Shown here in pieces: positions 30,385 to 41,421 of a stretch of DNA of 64,000 bases (positions are counted from its first letter, which is position 1; the number at the start of each line of letters is the position of its first letter). The notes beneath the pieces were generated by a model. That model was not told where the DNA came from. It was given only the letters and a program-made list of their open reading frames with translations, and made no database searches. Both the position numbers and the translations under genes were made by a program. This DNA comes from Cerasicoccus sp. TK19100. Lineage in GTDB: Bacteria; Verrucomicrobiota; Verrucomicrobiia; Opitutales; Cerasicoccaceae. The stretch is taken from positions 1-64,000 of the forward strand of contig NZ_JAPWDU010000001.1 in the NCBI RefSeq assembly GCF_027257155.1, given 5' to 3'.

Positions 30385-31092
30385 CTACACGCGGAAACGA
30401 ATCACGCGGTAGGCACTGCCATCGTCCTCGGGCAGGAGCAGGAACACGTAATGGCTGCCTTTGCGCACGGTTTGTGAGCCGGAGTAAACCATGGACCAGC
30501 CGTCCGCTACTTGGGCGGCGCATTTGATTTCGAACTGCAAGTCCGAGCCGACGGGCCGGAGGGGCACTTGCTTGGATTCGAGCGGCTTCAGGGTAAATTT
30601 CTGGTCGCCCGCCAGGCAGGCAACGGTGAGGTTTCCGAGGTTGAGCATCAGGGCTGCGTCGCGCACTTGCGACGCGCGGCTTAGATCGATGGGAAGCATC
30701 GCGTAGCGGGAGCCTTGATCTAGCAGCGTGAGCATGGTGCGCTGTTCGTTGGGCTTGAGGGCGAGGGATGCGGCTTCGGCATAGGCTGGCAGGCCGTCGG
30801 GCCCCACGCCGGTGCGGCGGTATAGCTTGAAGTCTGTCGGCCCGGCGTACTGAAACTCCGGTGTGCGTTGGCCGGAGTTGACCGTCACTTCCTGCGCTTC
30901 GCCTTTGGAAAAGTAATACAACTTTTCCGACTTGCGCGTGGCACCTTGGGCAACGGCTTGAGCGCCTTTGGCCTTGCCGCCAACCAGGTAGAGGCTGATC
31001 TTGCATTTGACGGCTGGCGGCGCTTCATCGGCGCGTAAGTAGACTCCGGAAAAGAGCATTAGCAAGGTGAGGCAAATGATGGTTCTGCGCAT
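30385..31092 (-). CDS. Secreted protein of unknown function, partner of the cassette A gene
   Basis: 235 aa from the Met of a good signal peptide (MRRTIICLTLLMLFSGVYLRA); the longest frame adds 53 basic residues that overlap the upstream gene and are not real. The mature part is beta-rich with no known motif (FKLYRRTGVGPDGLPAYAEAASLALKP). It starts 7 bp after the stop of the Verru_Chthon A-like gene, so the two form one operon and it probably serves the same envelope or pilus-like structure. Confidence 0.75.
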   Translation of the reverse strand: MRRTIICLTLLMLFSGVYLRADEAPPAVKCKISLYLVGGKAKGAQAVAQGATRKSEKLYYFSKGEAQEVTVNSGQRTPEFQYAGPTDFKLYRRTGVGPDGLPAYAEAASLALKPNEQRTMLTLLDQGSRYAMLPIDLSRASQVRDAALMLNLGNLTVACLAGDQKFTLKPLESKQVPLRPVGSDLQFEIKCAAQVADGWSMVYSGSQTVRKGSHYVFLLLPEDDGSAYRVIRFRV

Positions 31093-31099
31093 GGTGGGC

Positions 31100-34000
31100 T
31101 TAGTGGATACGGGGTGAATCGAGCCAGCGGAAACTGGTGATGACAAAACGCCGTCCTTGCCCATCGATAGGGTCGCCCGCCGTGATGTCTTCGCTCGGGT
31201 TAATTTTGTTGGGCGTTCTCTGGATGATGGCCTCGGCCCAGGCTTCGCCATTGCTCTCGCCCAGAGGGTTAAGCGATTCCGCCCAGACCCGAATGCGGAA
31301 GGTGTCGGACCTCACCGTCAATTGGCTGCCGAAGGCCGCCAGCAGATCGCCTTGTGTGAGGAATGCGGGGGCGTTGGCGGCGAGGGCACCCCGCATGGCA
31401 TCGCGATTGAATTCGCGAAAATAGCGGGTGCTCATGATGTTGTCTTCGTAAAGATTTTCGGGGTCCTCAATGCTGTAGGCGTAGGTGTCGTCGTCACCGT
31501 CGCTGGCATCGTTGGCGTCGTAGAAATTGTCGTTGATACCGGACGCGTCAATGGCGGCCTGGAGCGCGCCCTTTGCTTGCCAGTCTTCCGGTGAGTCGAT
31601 GGTGCGACCGAGGTGGCTGGTTGGCGTGGGGGAGCGATTAATGAACTCAGCGACCGACATGAAGGGCCCGCGGATTTTTACCTGCTGAACGATTGCCTGG
31701 GCCAGCGCGTCGATCTCAGTGGCGTTCAGAGTGCGGAAGCCATTGTAGGACTCAGTGTCTTCGGGGAGGCTGGTGGATTGTGGATCCGCCTCGCTGCTGA
31801 GCGGGTAGGGGTGGCGCAGGTATGGGGCCTGGGCCGCATAGCTCTCGGTCGAACCATCGGCGATGGCCACCTCGGCACCGAAATTGGCAGCCAGAAGGGC
31901 TTTCCATGCTTCGACAGAGGTTGAGTTTACGTTGAACGCGCCGTGGACATAGAGCTCGCCTGCGGCTTCGGTGGCGGAATCCAGATTGGCGTCGATGTGT
32001 TCCATCTTTGAGTAGATGCGCGGGTTCTCGGCGAGGTAGCTGCCCTCGCGTAGCTCGCTATCGACGACGGTTGAAAAGAAGTAATCGTCCCAAAGGGCGG
32101 TGTTCAGATTCCAGGAAAGGTCGTAGTAAACGGGTGGCCCGGAGTCGGGGCTATTGAAGTCGGGCCACTGCTCGCGGTAAACGGCATCGGGGGCCAGGTA
32201 AGGGCTGGCGCTGCTGCTGCCAATGGCGTAGGCGGGCGCGGTGTTGCTCCACTTCCAGTATTGCTGGGCCTGTGTGTAGTTTTGTGCGAGGCCGAGGCGG
32301 GCGTGCCGCAGGTCTCCAATGGAGTAAAACTCGCGGCTGGATCTTGGCAGGTGAAACAGCGGTGCGCTGAGGCTGCCCGAGGCGTCATCGGTGAAGCCGA
32401 CAAAGGCGTTGTCGCCTCTGCTGGGGATTTCCGCATCGTCGGGTGCTGCGGCGAGCTCGGTTGTGTAAAAGAAGTCCGCGATCCATGACGGGTTGTCGCC
32501 GGTGCCCCCGTTGCTGCTTGAGCCGGTTTCATATTCCAGCGGCGAACGCCCCACATACGGCGCGGCTGGGTTGTAGTCTTCCAGCCACTGAATGCGGAAA
32601 TATTCCGCGCCCGAGCTGCTGGTGGCTTCGTGCTCTTCAAGGCGGCTTTGCGCGAATTTCTGACCTGCTCGGTAGGAGAAGTTGGCAGGAATGTCCTCAA
32701 TGAGTGGGCCCGTTGCCGAGCCGAGTGGACCGTAGGTGCTGAGCTGGGGGCCGGTTGCGAAAAGCCGGTCCCAGCGGCTACTGGAGTTAAAGCCGGAGGC
32801 GTTGAGACGCTCAATGTGTTGCAGGGGTTGCTGGCTCAGCTCGCCTGCGTTGCGTGCTAGCCGGACGACGCCCGAAACGCGCTGCTCGGATATGGTTTGA
32901 ATGGCGGTTAGCTCGTGCTGAGCGGGATCCACCGTCATGGTTGAGTTGGGCACTTTGAAGGCAAAGGAGAAACCGCCGCGATAGCCGGGGTAGAGGTCCA
33001 GCGGTGCGGTGGCGTCTGTTATCACCTGATCTGGCGTCAGGGGGGTGAAGACGATGGCTTCGCCGGGCTGGAGATTTGTATTGAGGTTGAGCCTGAAGGC
33101 CATGCGACCGTAGGCCGGCGTATTGAGGCCTATGTATTGGAAGGCGTGCCCGTCGTGAGTCGCGCCGCTGCTGGGAAAATTGATCGCCGCTTCGCTGGAG
33201 CCCGAGCGTGGGCTCCACTCGACGCGATGGAGCCACTTGAGCTCGGTTGCGCCGCTGTTGGAGAGCTGGGAATCGACGACAAATGAGCTGGCGTCGATCT
33301 CGGCGTCGTAAGGGTTCCACAGGACGAAGGCGGGCTGGAGAAAATACCAGATCGCGTATTGGTTGGCGGTGGGTTCTTCCAAAACGAGCACATTCACGTG
33401 GAGCTGGACAAGCGTCAGCACGGGGGTGATGCCCGGACGGTCGCCTGTGTAGGGGATCGGGGCATAGGCCGCGTCGGCGTTGAGCGATCCGTTGGTGGGC
33501 GTCAGGTTGACCCAGGCATGTAGCTGGTCCCACGTCGGGCCGCCGTTGTCACCGGCTTGGTTGGTGGCCGCAGGAAAGATGGGGTTGCCGCTCAACGCAG
33601 GGTTCAAGCCATCGGCACTAAGGCCGTTGGTTAAGTCAAACTTCAGGCCGCCCCAAAGCCCGCTGGCGTTTTGGGTTGTTTTGGAGAGGACGCCCGCGCT
33701 GTTAAACGTTGCGTGGTGGAAGATTTCAGCCGCGAGGGAGTCGCTCGTTGCGGAGAAGGTGTCGAGCGCCGCGATGTCGATGGCGCGTTCAATCTGGGCG
33801 CGCTCTGGGCTGTCGCTGGTGAACGCCGTCAGGCCGGGAAGCAGCTCGATGCCCGCTGAGGCCGGGGCGACGAGGGCTTGGTTGGCAAGCGGGACTAATT
33901 CGGTGGGCGCGCTGGCTGGCGACCGGACACTGAGGTTCGCCTTCACGCCTTCATCGATGACGGCCCAGGCAAAGCGACCCGTGGGCACGCCGTTTGCATT

Positions 34001-34531
34001 GGTGATGGTTTCCTTGGGCGCGAGGATGTTGTTTCCCGGATTCCGGGCGTCCTCGTAGAGCAGCGCGATGGTGGCATCGCCATTGGGGTCGGGGAGGGGG
34101 TCGCTGAGTGCGTTAAGATAGTTGCCGGGGTAGGCGGTGTCGGTCTCGGGGTTGAATGTTGTCTGGTCGTTGCCGCTAATCAAGGTGCGGGGTAGGCGCT
34201 CGGGGTAGGCGGCGTTCCAGACTGTGGTCAGCCACGGGTTGCCGACGCTTTCGATCGCTGGCGTCACGGGGTCGGAATCGTAAAGCTCGTGGCGGGCGCT
34301 GATGCGCGCATCGGGCCCAAGAAACTGCTGGACCTCGCCCATTGCCTCTAGAATGGCGAATCGGGTGACTTCCCGCGTCTGCGCGTCCTGGACATTCTGG
34401 CTGGAGGTGGACAGCTCCACTTTGGTCAGGGTGGTGAGGCTTGTCATCAGCAGCACCATCATGGCCATTAATATCAAGGCAATGACCAGTGCGAAGCCGC
34501 TGTGACGGGATGAGGCTAGACGATATCTCAT
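31100..34531 (-). CDS. Verru_Chthon cassette protein A-like giant prepilin-like protein
   Basis: 1143 aa. It begins with a type III prepilin signal, HSGFALVIALILMAMMVLLMTSLTTL, where cleavage would follow the Gly and leave a methylated Phe as in pilins. Behind it is a very large, mostly beta-rich exported region ending in TIQRTPNKINPSEDITAGDPIDGQGRRFVITSFRWLDSPRIH. Size, start and ending match the family described as Verru_Chthon cassette protein A, found mainly in Verrucomicrobia with smaller pilin-like cassette members. Those other members (B, C, D) are not adjacent here; instead one small secreted protein follows. Function in the family is unknown; it may resemble PilX/PilY-type minor pilins. 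Confidence 0.85.
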   Translation of the reverse strand: MRYRLASSRHSGFALVIALILMAMMVLLMTSLTTLTKVELSTSSQNVQDAQTREVTRFAILEAMGEVQQFLGPDARISARHELYDSDPVTPAIESVGNPWLTTVWNAAYPERLPRTLISGNDQTTFNPETDTAYPGNYLNALSDPLPDPNGDATIALLYEDARNPGNNILAPKETITNANGVPTGRFAWAVIDEGVKANLSVRSPASAPTELVPLANQALVAPASAGIELLPGLTAFTSDSPERAQIERAIDIAALDTFSATSDSLAAEIFHHATFNSAGVLSKTTQNASGLWGGLKFDLTNGLSADGLNPALSGNPIFPAATNQAGDNGGPTWDQLHAWVNLTPTNGSLNADAAYAPIPYTGDRPGITPVLTLVQLHVNVLVLEEPTANQYAIWYFLQPAFVLWNPYDAEIDASSFVVDSQLSNSGATELKWLHRVEWSPRSGSSEAAINFPSSGATHDGHAFQYIGLNTPAYGRMAFRLNLNTNLQPGEAIVFTPLTPDQVITDATAPLDLYPGYRGGFSFAFKVPNSTMTVDPAQHELTAIQTISEQRVSGVVRLARNAGELSQQPLQHIERLNASGFNSSSRWDRLFATGPQLSTYGPLGSATGPLIEDIPANFSYRAGQKFAQSRLEEHEATSSSGAEYFRIQWLEDYNPAAPYVGRSPLEYETGSSSNGGTGDNPSWIADFFYTTELAAAPDDAEIPSRGDNAFVGFTDDASGSLSAPLFHLPRSSREFYSIGDLRHARLGLAQNYTQAQQYWKWSNTAPAYAIGSSSASPYLAPDAVYREQWPDFNSPDSGPPVYYDLSWNLNTALWDDYFFSTVVDSELREGSYLAENPRIYSKMEHIDANLDSATEAAGELYVHGAFNVNSTSVEAWKALLAANFGAEVAIADGSTESYAAQAPYLRHPYPLSSEADPQSTSLPEDTESYNGFRTLNATEIDALAQAIVQQVKIRGPFMSVAEFINRSPTPTSHLGRTIDSPEDWQAKGALQAAIDASGINDNFYDANDASDGDDDTYAYSIEDPENLYEDNIMSTRYFREFNRDAMRGALAANAPAFLTQGDLLAAFGSQLTVRSDTFRIRVWAESLNPLGESNGEAWAEAIIQRTPNKINPSEDITAGDPIDGQGRRFVITSFRWLDSPRIH

Positions 34532-34933
34532 GTGGGGTGGGGTAAAGCTATGGTTCAGAAGAGGAAATTAGCGATTAATATATATTAAATATGACGTCAA
34601 TTATTTTCTGTAGTCAGAGATGTTGGAGCAGTGCATTACTGATTGTTATCGTCTTTATAGTAATGATTAGAGAGGAATTTGCTTATGTGGGCCACTCTGT
34701 AGGATGTGTTTGTTAAATATTAAATTTTTTCTTTGGTTATCGCGAAATGCAAACAGGCAATCACCAGCAGCGAACTCCGGGCGACGACTGCGTGGTTGCG
34801 GTGGGCTGCTGTCGGGTTGTATGGGCTGGACACCTCCTTTGCCGGTGCCGGATTGGCCTGGTCTGGCGAAAATGTGATCCCGGTGTGCAATTACTAGCTT
34901 GTCAGTGCTTCGTGTCAGTTTACGGTGAGCAGT
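34532..34933. other. Intergenic region between divergent genes
   Basis: About 400 bp, AT-rich near the cassette A gene. An inverted repeat ATTACT/AGTAAT (about 34634-34665) is the only structure. No gene is seen. It should hold both promoters. Confidence 0.5.
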
Positions 34934-35245
34934 ATGAAGCGAATTATTACGTTAGTTTTCCTCTGCGTCTTTCTCTCAGCCTGCTCCAGCAGCAAATCCA
35001 GTGGTATCAAGGCCCTGCACTTCGGGATGTCTCCGGACCAAGTGACCGAGGAAATGGGGGATGACTACAATGTCGTCGCCAATTCGATCAACCAGGACGG
35101 TAAGAAAGTCACCGGTTGGCGTTACCAGGGCGACAAGGATCAGCCCTCATACATGGTGTATTTCGTCAATGGTAAGCTCGCGCAATGGGGCGAGGCCGGC
35201 GCGCTGCAAAACATCCCCACACTGGGCGATCCGGACGCGAAATAA
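34934..35245 (+). CDS. Small lipoprotein, SmpA/OmlA (BamE)-like
   Basis: 103 aa. Lipoprotein signal with lipobox LSAC (MKRIITLVFLCVFLSAC). I chose the inner Met because GGTGAG lies 4 bp upstream of it at proper spacing. The mature part has IKALHFGMSPDQVTEEMGDDYNVV and GWRYQGDKDQPSYMVYFVNGKLAQWGE, the BamE/SmpA pattern of a GMs.eqV helix followed by a W.Y strand. It is probably anchored in the outer membrane. It precedes fabZ on the same strand by about 125 bp. Confidence 0.78.
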   Translation: MKRIITLVFLCVFLSACSSSKSSGIKALHFGMSPDQVTEEMGDDYNVVANSINQDGKKVTGWRYQGDKDQPSYMVYFVNGKLAQWGEAGALQNIPTLGDPDAK

Positions 35246-35369
35246 GCGACCGTCAGTAGTAAATTCATTTTCAGGCGCAATGTCCGGTCGGGCGTTGCGC
35301 CTTTTTGATATTGGCCGATCAGCGACATTCGCCGTTGCAATCTGCATCGGGGCGTCGAATAACTGGAGG

Positions 35370-35807
35370 ATGGAAGAAATACTCCGCACGATTCCCCATC
35401 GTCCGCCATTCCTCTTTGTCGACGAAATCGTCGAAATCAACGAAGAGCGGGCTCTTTGCCGTCGCACCATGCGCGCGGATGAGAATTTTTACGAGGGCCA
35501 TTACCCGGGTAACCCGATTACGCCCGGCGTGCTGCTTTGCGAGGCGGTTTTCCAGACCGGCGCGATCTTCCTGGCGAAGCGCCTGGAGGCGGCCGGGGTA
35601 GACCTGGCCAATAAAACGCCGGTGCTCTCACGCATCCAGGACGCGCGTTTCAAACGCATGGTCAAGCCCGGTGACACCATCGACATTGAGGCTATTTTCA
35701 AGGAAGAAACGCGCGGCTTCAACTTCATGCGCGGCGCGATTAAATTGGATGGTAAGACGGCCCTGACGATCGACTTTGTGCTAGCGCTGGTTGACGAAAG
35801 CCAGTGA
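35370..35807 (+). CDS. fabZ: 3-hydroxyacyl-[acyl-carrier-protein] dehydratase FabZ
   Basis: 145 aa hotdog-fold enzyme of fatty acid elongation that removes water from 3-hydroxyacyl-ACP. Catalytic H44 is in GHYPGNPITPGV and E58 in LCEAVFQTG. The family start (M.EILRTIPHRPPFLFVDEI) fits the ATG at 35370. A GGAGG directly touches this ATG, too close to act on it, so initiation may depend on coupling or another signal. Cytoplasmic. Upstream is the small lipoprotein gene; mcsA follows 136 bp later. Confidence 0.95.
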   Translation: MEEILRTIPHRPPFLFVDEIVEINEERALCRRTMRADENFYEGHYPGNPITPGVLLCEAVFQTGAIFLAKRLEAAGVDLANKTPVLSRIQDARFKRMVKPGDTIDIEAIFKEETRGFNFMRGAIKLDGKTALTIDFVLALVDESQ

Positions 35808-35943
35808 TTTGGTGCAACTTGTGCTAAGGGCTGGTGACTATACCTCCAGACACGCGAGTGTGGAATACAAATCAAACCCTTATGCGTAACGATTTGGTGC
35901 CGATATTGAAATGTATCGGTAATTAACAAATTAGGAAAATTAT

Positions 35944-36459
35944 ATGGCAAAGCCACCGGATTGCAGTCACTGCCAGAAGCAGGCCACCATTCACCTGACG
36001 CAGATCGTAAACAACGAAATCAAGAAGTTGGACTTCTGTGAGGATTGCCCTCACCAGAAGGGCGTCACGGACCCGGCCGGTTTCTCCCTGGCAGACCTCC
36101 TCTCCGCAGGAGAAGGCTCCACCGCCCCACTGGAGCGGGATCACGGCGTGTGCCCCTCGTGCGGCTTCAGTCCCAAGAATTTCAAAAAGCTTGGCCGCCT
36201 CGGCTGCCCGGATTGTTATGAGTCGCTGGGTTCGTTTATCGAGCCCATGTTGGCCAAAATGCACCGCGGCACACAGCACGCGGGCAAGGTCCCGGACGCC
36301 CTCGTATCGCGCATCCGCCACGCCCGTGAAATCAAGGAGACCGAAGAAGCGCTCGAGGCTGCCATTGCCTCGGAAAATTATGAGGAAGCCGCCAAACTTC
36401 GCGATGAGTTGAAAGCCTTGCAAAGCACCTCTGAGTCGGCTAACTTTTCTCATGGATAG
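35944..36459 (+). CDS. mcsA: McsA-like zinc protein, activator of arginine kinase McsB
   Basis: 171 aa. Four CxxC pairs form the zinc-binding part (CSHC, CEDC, CPSC, CPDC), and the C-terminus carries a UVR motif (EEALEAAIASENYEEAAKLRDELKAL). In Bacillus, McsA binds and activates the protein-arginine kinase McsB and adapts substrates to ClpCP. Here it directly precedes mcsB and clpC, which confirms the assignment. Confidence 0.92.
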   Translation: MAKPPDCSHCQKQATIHLTQIVNNEIKKLDFCEDCPHQKGVTDPAGFSLADLLSAGEGSTAPLERDHGVCPSCGFSPKNFKKLGRLGCPDCYESLGSFIEPMLAKMHRGTQHAGKVPDALVSRIRHAREIKETEEALEAAIASENYEEAAKLRDELKALQSTSESANFSHG

Positions 36460-36551
36460 GGCAGCGTCGTTGCCCCCGATATTGTTCTTTATTTTCGATG
36501 TGCGCCTCGCCAGTGCACGAATCTCCCATGCCCAGGACTTTTTACGCAAAT

Positions 36552-37637
36552 ATGCAAATACAACCGCTAATTGACGGCAAAAGCGAACTCACCCACGCTG
36601 CCGAACCGCCACAGGAGGTGGTCATCAGCACGCGGGTGCGCTTGGCGCGCAATATACAGGGACACCCATTCCCCGGGTGGGCCAAAACGGCGCAACGACG
36701 TGACGTGTTGACCGCCTGTGAGCAGGCCATCGCCTCCTTGGCGCAGATGCAAAAGAGCGCTGTGCTGGAAATTGAGAATCTTTCCGACCTCGAAAAGCAG
36801 GTGCTTGTGGAGCGCCACTTGATCAGCCGTGAGCTCTCCGCGCATGGCGTGGGGGCCGGGGTGGTCGTCAGCCCGGATCAGGCCGTGGCGATCATGATTA
36901 ACGAGGAGGACCACTTGCGCATTCAGGTGCTCCGCTCGGGCTATCATTTCAAGGATGTCTGGGACTGCATCGACGCAATCGACAGCTCACTGGAGCAAAA
37001 GCTGGACTTCGCTTTCTCCGAGGATATCGGCTACCTGACCGCCTGCCCAACCAATGTGGGAACGGGTTTGCGGGCTTCGGTGATGATGCACCTGCCGGGG
37101 CTCGTCCTCGCCGGACAGATGGAAAAAGTCGTCCGCGCGGTAAACCAGCTGGGCATGGTCGTGCGCGGCCTGTTTGGCGAAGGTTCGGACGCTTCGGGTA
37201 GCCTTTTTCAGATCTCCAACCAGCAAACCCTGGGCGAAAGTGAGGCCGACATCCTTCGCCGTCTGGGCAGCGTGATCGAGACGATTAAGGAGCAGGAAAT
37301 CAACGCCCGCTTGCGCCTCGTGGAGAACGATCCATCGAAATTGGCGGATAAAATTGGTCGCGCCTACGGAATTTTGCAGCATGGGCACGTTTTAAGCTCA
37401 AGCGAGGCTATGAATTTTCTTTCGCTCATACGTCTGGCGGTCGACCTGGGTCTACTGCCGGTTGAGCAGAGAGCCCAAGTGGATCGCTTGATTCTGGAAT
37501 GTCAGCCGGGCCACATCCAGTTTGCCGCCCGGGAAAATATCGACACCGAAGGCCGCGACATCGCGCGTGCCCGCCTCATGCGGGAAGAAACTGGGCAAAT
37601 GCCGCCTCTCAATTTTGACAAGCTGGCATTTTCATGA
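36552..37637 (+). CDS. mcsB: Protein-arginine kinase McsB
   Basis: About 361 aa from the Met that best fits the family (MQIQPLIDGKSE); the open frame extends up to 36498. It is an ATP:guanido phosphotransferase-type kinase: VVISTRVRLARNIQGHPFP at the start of the catalytic core and YLTACPTNVGTGLRAS with the conserved cysteine. It phosphorylates arginines on proteins and so marks them for ClpC-ClpP degradation. It lies between mcsA and clpC with short gaps (about 40 bp to clpC). Confidence 0.94.
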   Translation: MQIQPLIDGKSELTHAAEPPQEVVISTRVRLARNIQGHPFPGWAKTAQRRDVLTACEQAIASLAQMQKSAVLEIENLSDLEKQVLVERHLISRELSAHGVGAGVVVSPDQAVAIMINEEDHLRIQVLRSGYHFKDVWDCIDAIDSSLEQKLDFAFSEDIGYLTACPTNVGTGLRASVMMHLPGLVLAGQMEKVVRAVNQLGMVVRGLFGEGSDASGSLFQISNQQTLGESEADILRRLGSVIETIKEQEINARLRLVENDPSKLADKIGRAYGILQHGHVLSSSEAMNFLSLIRLAVDLGLLPVEQRAQVDRLILECQPGHIQFAARENIDTEGRDIARARLMREETGQMPPLNFDKLAFS

Positions 37638-37676
37638 TTTTAATAGAGTCACTAACACCAAGGAACTGATAACTGA

Positions 37677-40169
<2,493 letters not shown>

Positions 40170-40189
40170 TCGCCGAAAACAACTTAAAA

Positions 40190-40223
40190 CAAAAGCCGTC
40201 CCAAATTGGGGCGGCTTTTTTGT
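40190..40223 (+). terminator. Rho-independent terminator of the clpC operon
   Basis: Stem AAAAGCCGTCCC / GGGGCGGCTTTT with loop AAATT, followed by six T residues, 20 bp past clpC. Confidence 0.92.
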
Positions 40224-40272
40224 TCTGCCAATAAAGTGTTCTAGGCTTGGCAGATGCGAAATGGCTTGGCCC

Positions 40273-41421
40273 TTACCGCTTGTTGCGGTGCGTATCCATG
40301 CCCTCTGGCTGATTAACCTCCTGGACCGGGATGGGCTCCTTGGGGTTCGCGTCGAACGTTTCCCAAGGCATGGGCTCTTCTTCCTTTTTGCCTATCTTCA
40401 TTTCGACCGGGCCGCTGTCGTTTTCCGGGGCCGGGCCAGCTTCACGGAGGAAGAATTTGATGTAGGCCTTCTTGCGTAGGCGCTCGAGCCAACGCTGTTG
40501 CGCCTGACGTGCGAGTTGCGTGGTGATGGCCTGCTCAATTTCCTGGCGAACGGCTTCCAACTGCTTCACGCCGGATTCACGCTTCTCTTCGACCATCACG
40601 ATATAGGTCACGTTTTCGATGACAACGGGCTGGCTGTATTGGCCGACGTCCAGTTGCATGGCGGCGTTGGCAAGTTCGTCGCGCAGGTCACCAAACTCGC
40701 GCCATCCCCAGTCGCCACCGTTGGCGGCATTCATGTCCTGGCTATATTTGCGTGCCAGTTCGGCGAAGTCACCGCCCTGTGCCAGTTGCTCGATGATGGT
40801 GGCGGCCTGCTGCTGCATCAGGTCTTCACTTTCGCCCGTCATGGGCATCAGGGTGATCATGCGCAGCTTTACGCCTTCGTCTTCGAAGAACTGGCTTTTG
40901 TTCTTCTCATAGTATTCCTTGATCTTCTGCGGGCTGACTTCGGTTTGGGACTTCATCATCTGGCCACGCATGTAGCCTACGATGATGCGGTCTCTCAGCT
41001 CCTCGCGGAACTGCAGGTCTGTCTTGCCCTGCATGCGCAGGTAATCGAGAAATTCCGGGCGACTGCCGTTAAATTCTTTGGTGATGTAGTCGTCGTATTC
41101 GTTGTCCAGGTAGGACTGGGGGATCATGTAGCCCTTCTCATTGAACTCATCGATGATCAGGATCTGGTCGATCATGTTTTGCAGGATTTCGCGGGTGATC
41201 GACTGGATGTTGCGATCAAACTCCATGCGCGAGCGAGAGCTGCGGCGGACTTCTGGCACCAGCGGTGCGACTTCCTTGCGCAGTGCTTCCAGCGTAATGA
41301 TTTCATCGTTCACCTGCGCGGCAATGCCGTTGGTGTATTTAATGTCCCAATCTTCCTTGGGCTGAGCCTGCGCGTTGAGCGCAATGATGAAAGAGAAAAT
41401 GATGAGCAGGTATTTCGTCAT
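40273..41421 (-). CDS. SurA-like periplasmic peptidyl-prolyl isomerase
   Basis: 382 aa. Signal peptide ([19 protein letters not shown]), a SurA N-terminal chaperone region (about 30-170), one parvulin-type rotamase domain (about 175-280: VKLRMITLM…GGDFAELARKYSQDMNAANGGDWGWREFG) and a C-terminal helix returning to the chaperone part. It should assist folding of outer-membrane proteins. Its start overlaps the stop of mfd by 4 bp, so it is translated from the mfd mRNA. The acidic/proline tail (EEPMPWETFDANPKEPIPV) is unusual. Confidence 0.9.
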   Translation of the reverse strand: MTKYLLIIFSFIIALNAQAQPKEDWDIKYTNGIAAQVNDEIITLEALRKEVAPLVPEVRRSSRSRMEFDRNIQSITREILQNMIDQILIIDEFNEKGYMIPQSYLDNEYDDYITKEFNGSRPEFLDYLRMQGKTDLQFREELRDRIIVGYMRGQMMKSQTEVSPQKIKEYYEKNKSQFFEDEGVKLRMITLMPMTGESEDLMQQQAATIIEQLAQGGDFAELARKYSQDMNAANGGDWGWREFGDLRDELANAAMQLDVGQYSQPVVIENVTYIVMVEEKRESGVKQLEAVRQEIEQAITTQLARQAQQRWLERLRKKAYIKFFLREAGPAPENDSGPVEMKIGKKEEEPMPWETFDANPKEPIPVQEVNQPEGMDTHRNKR

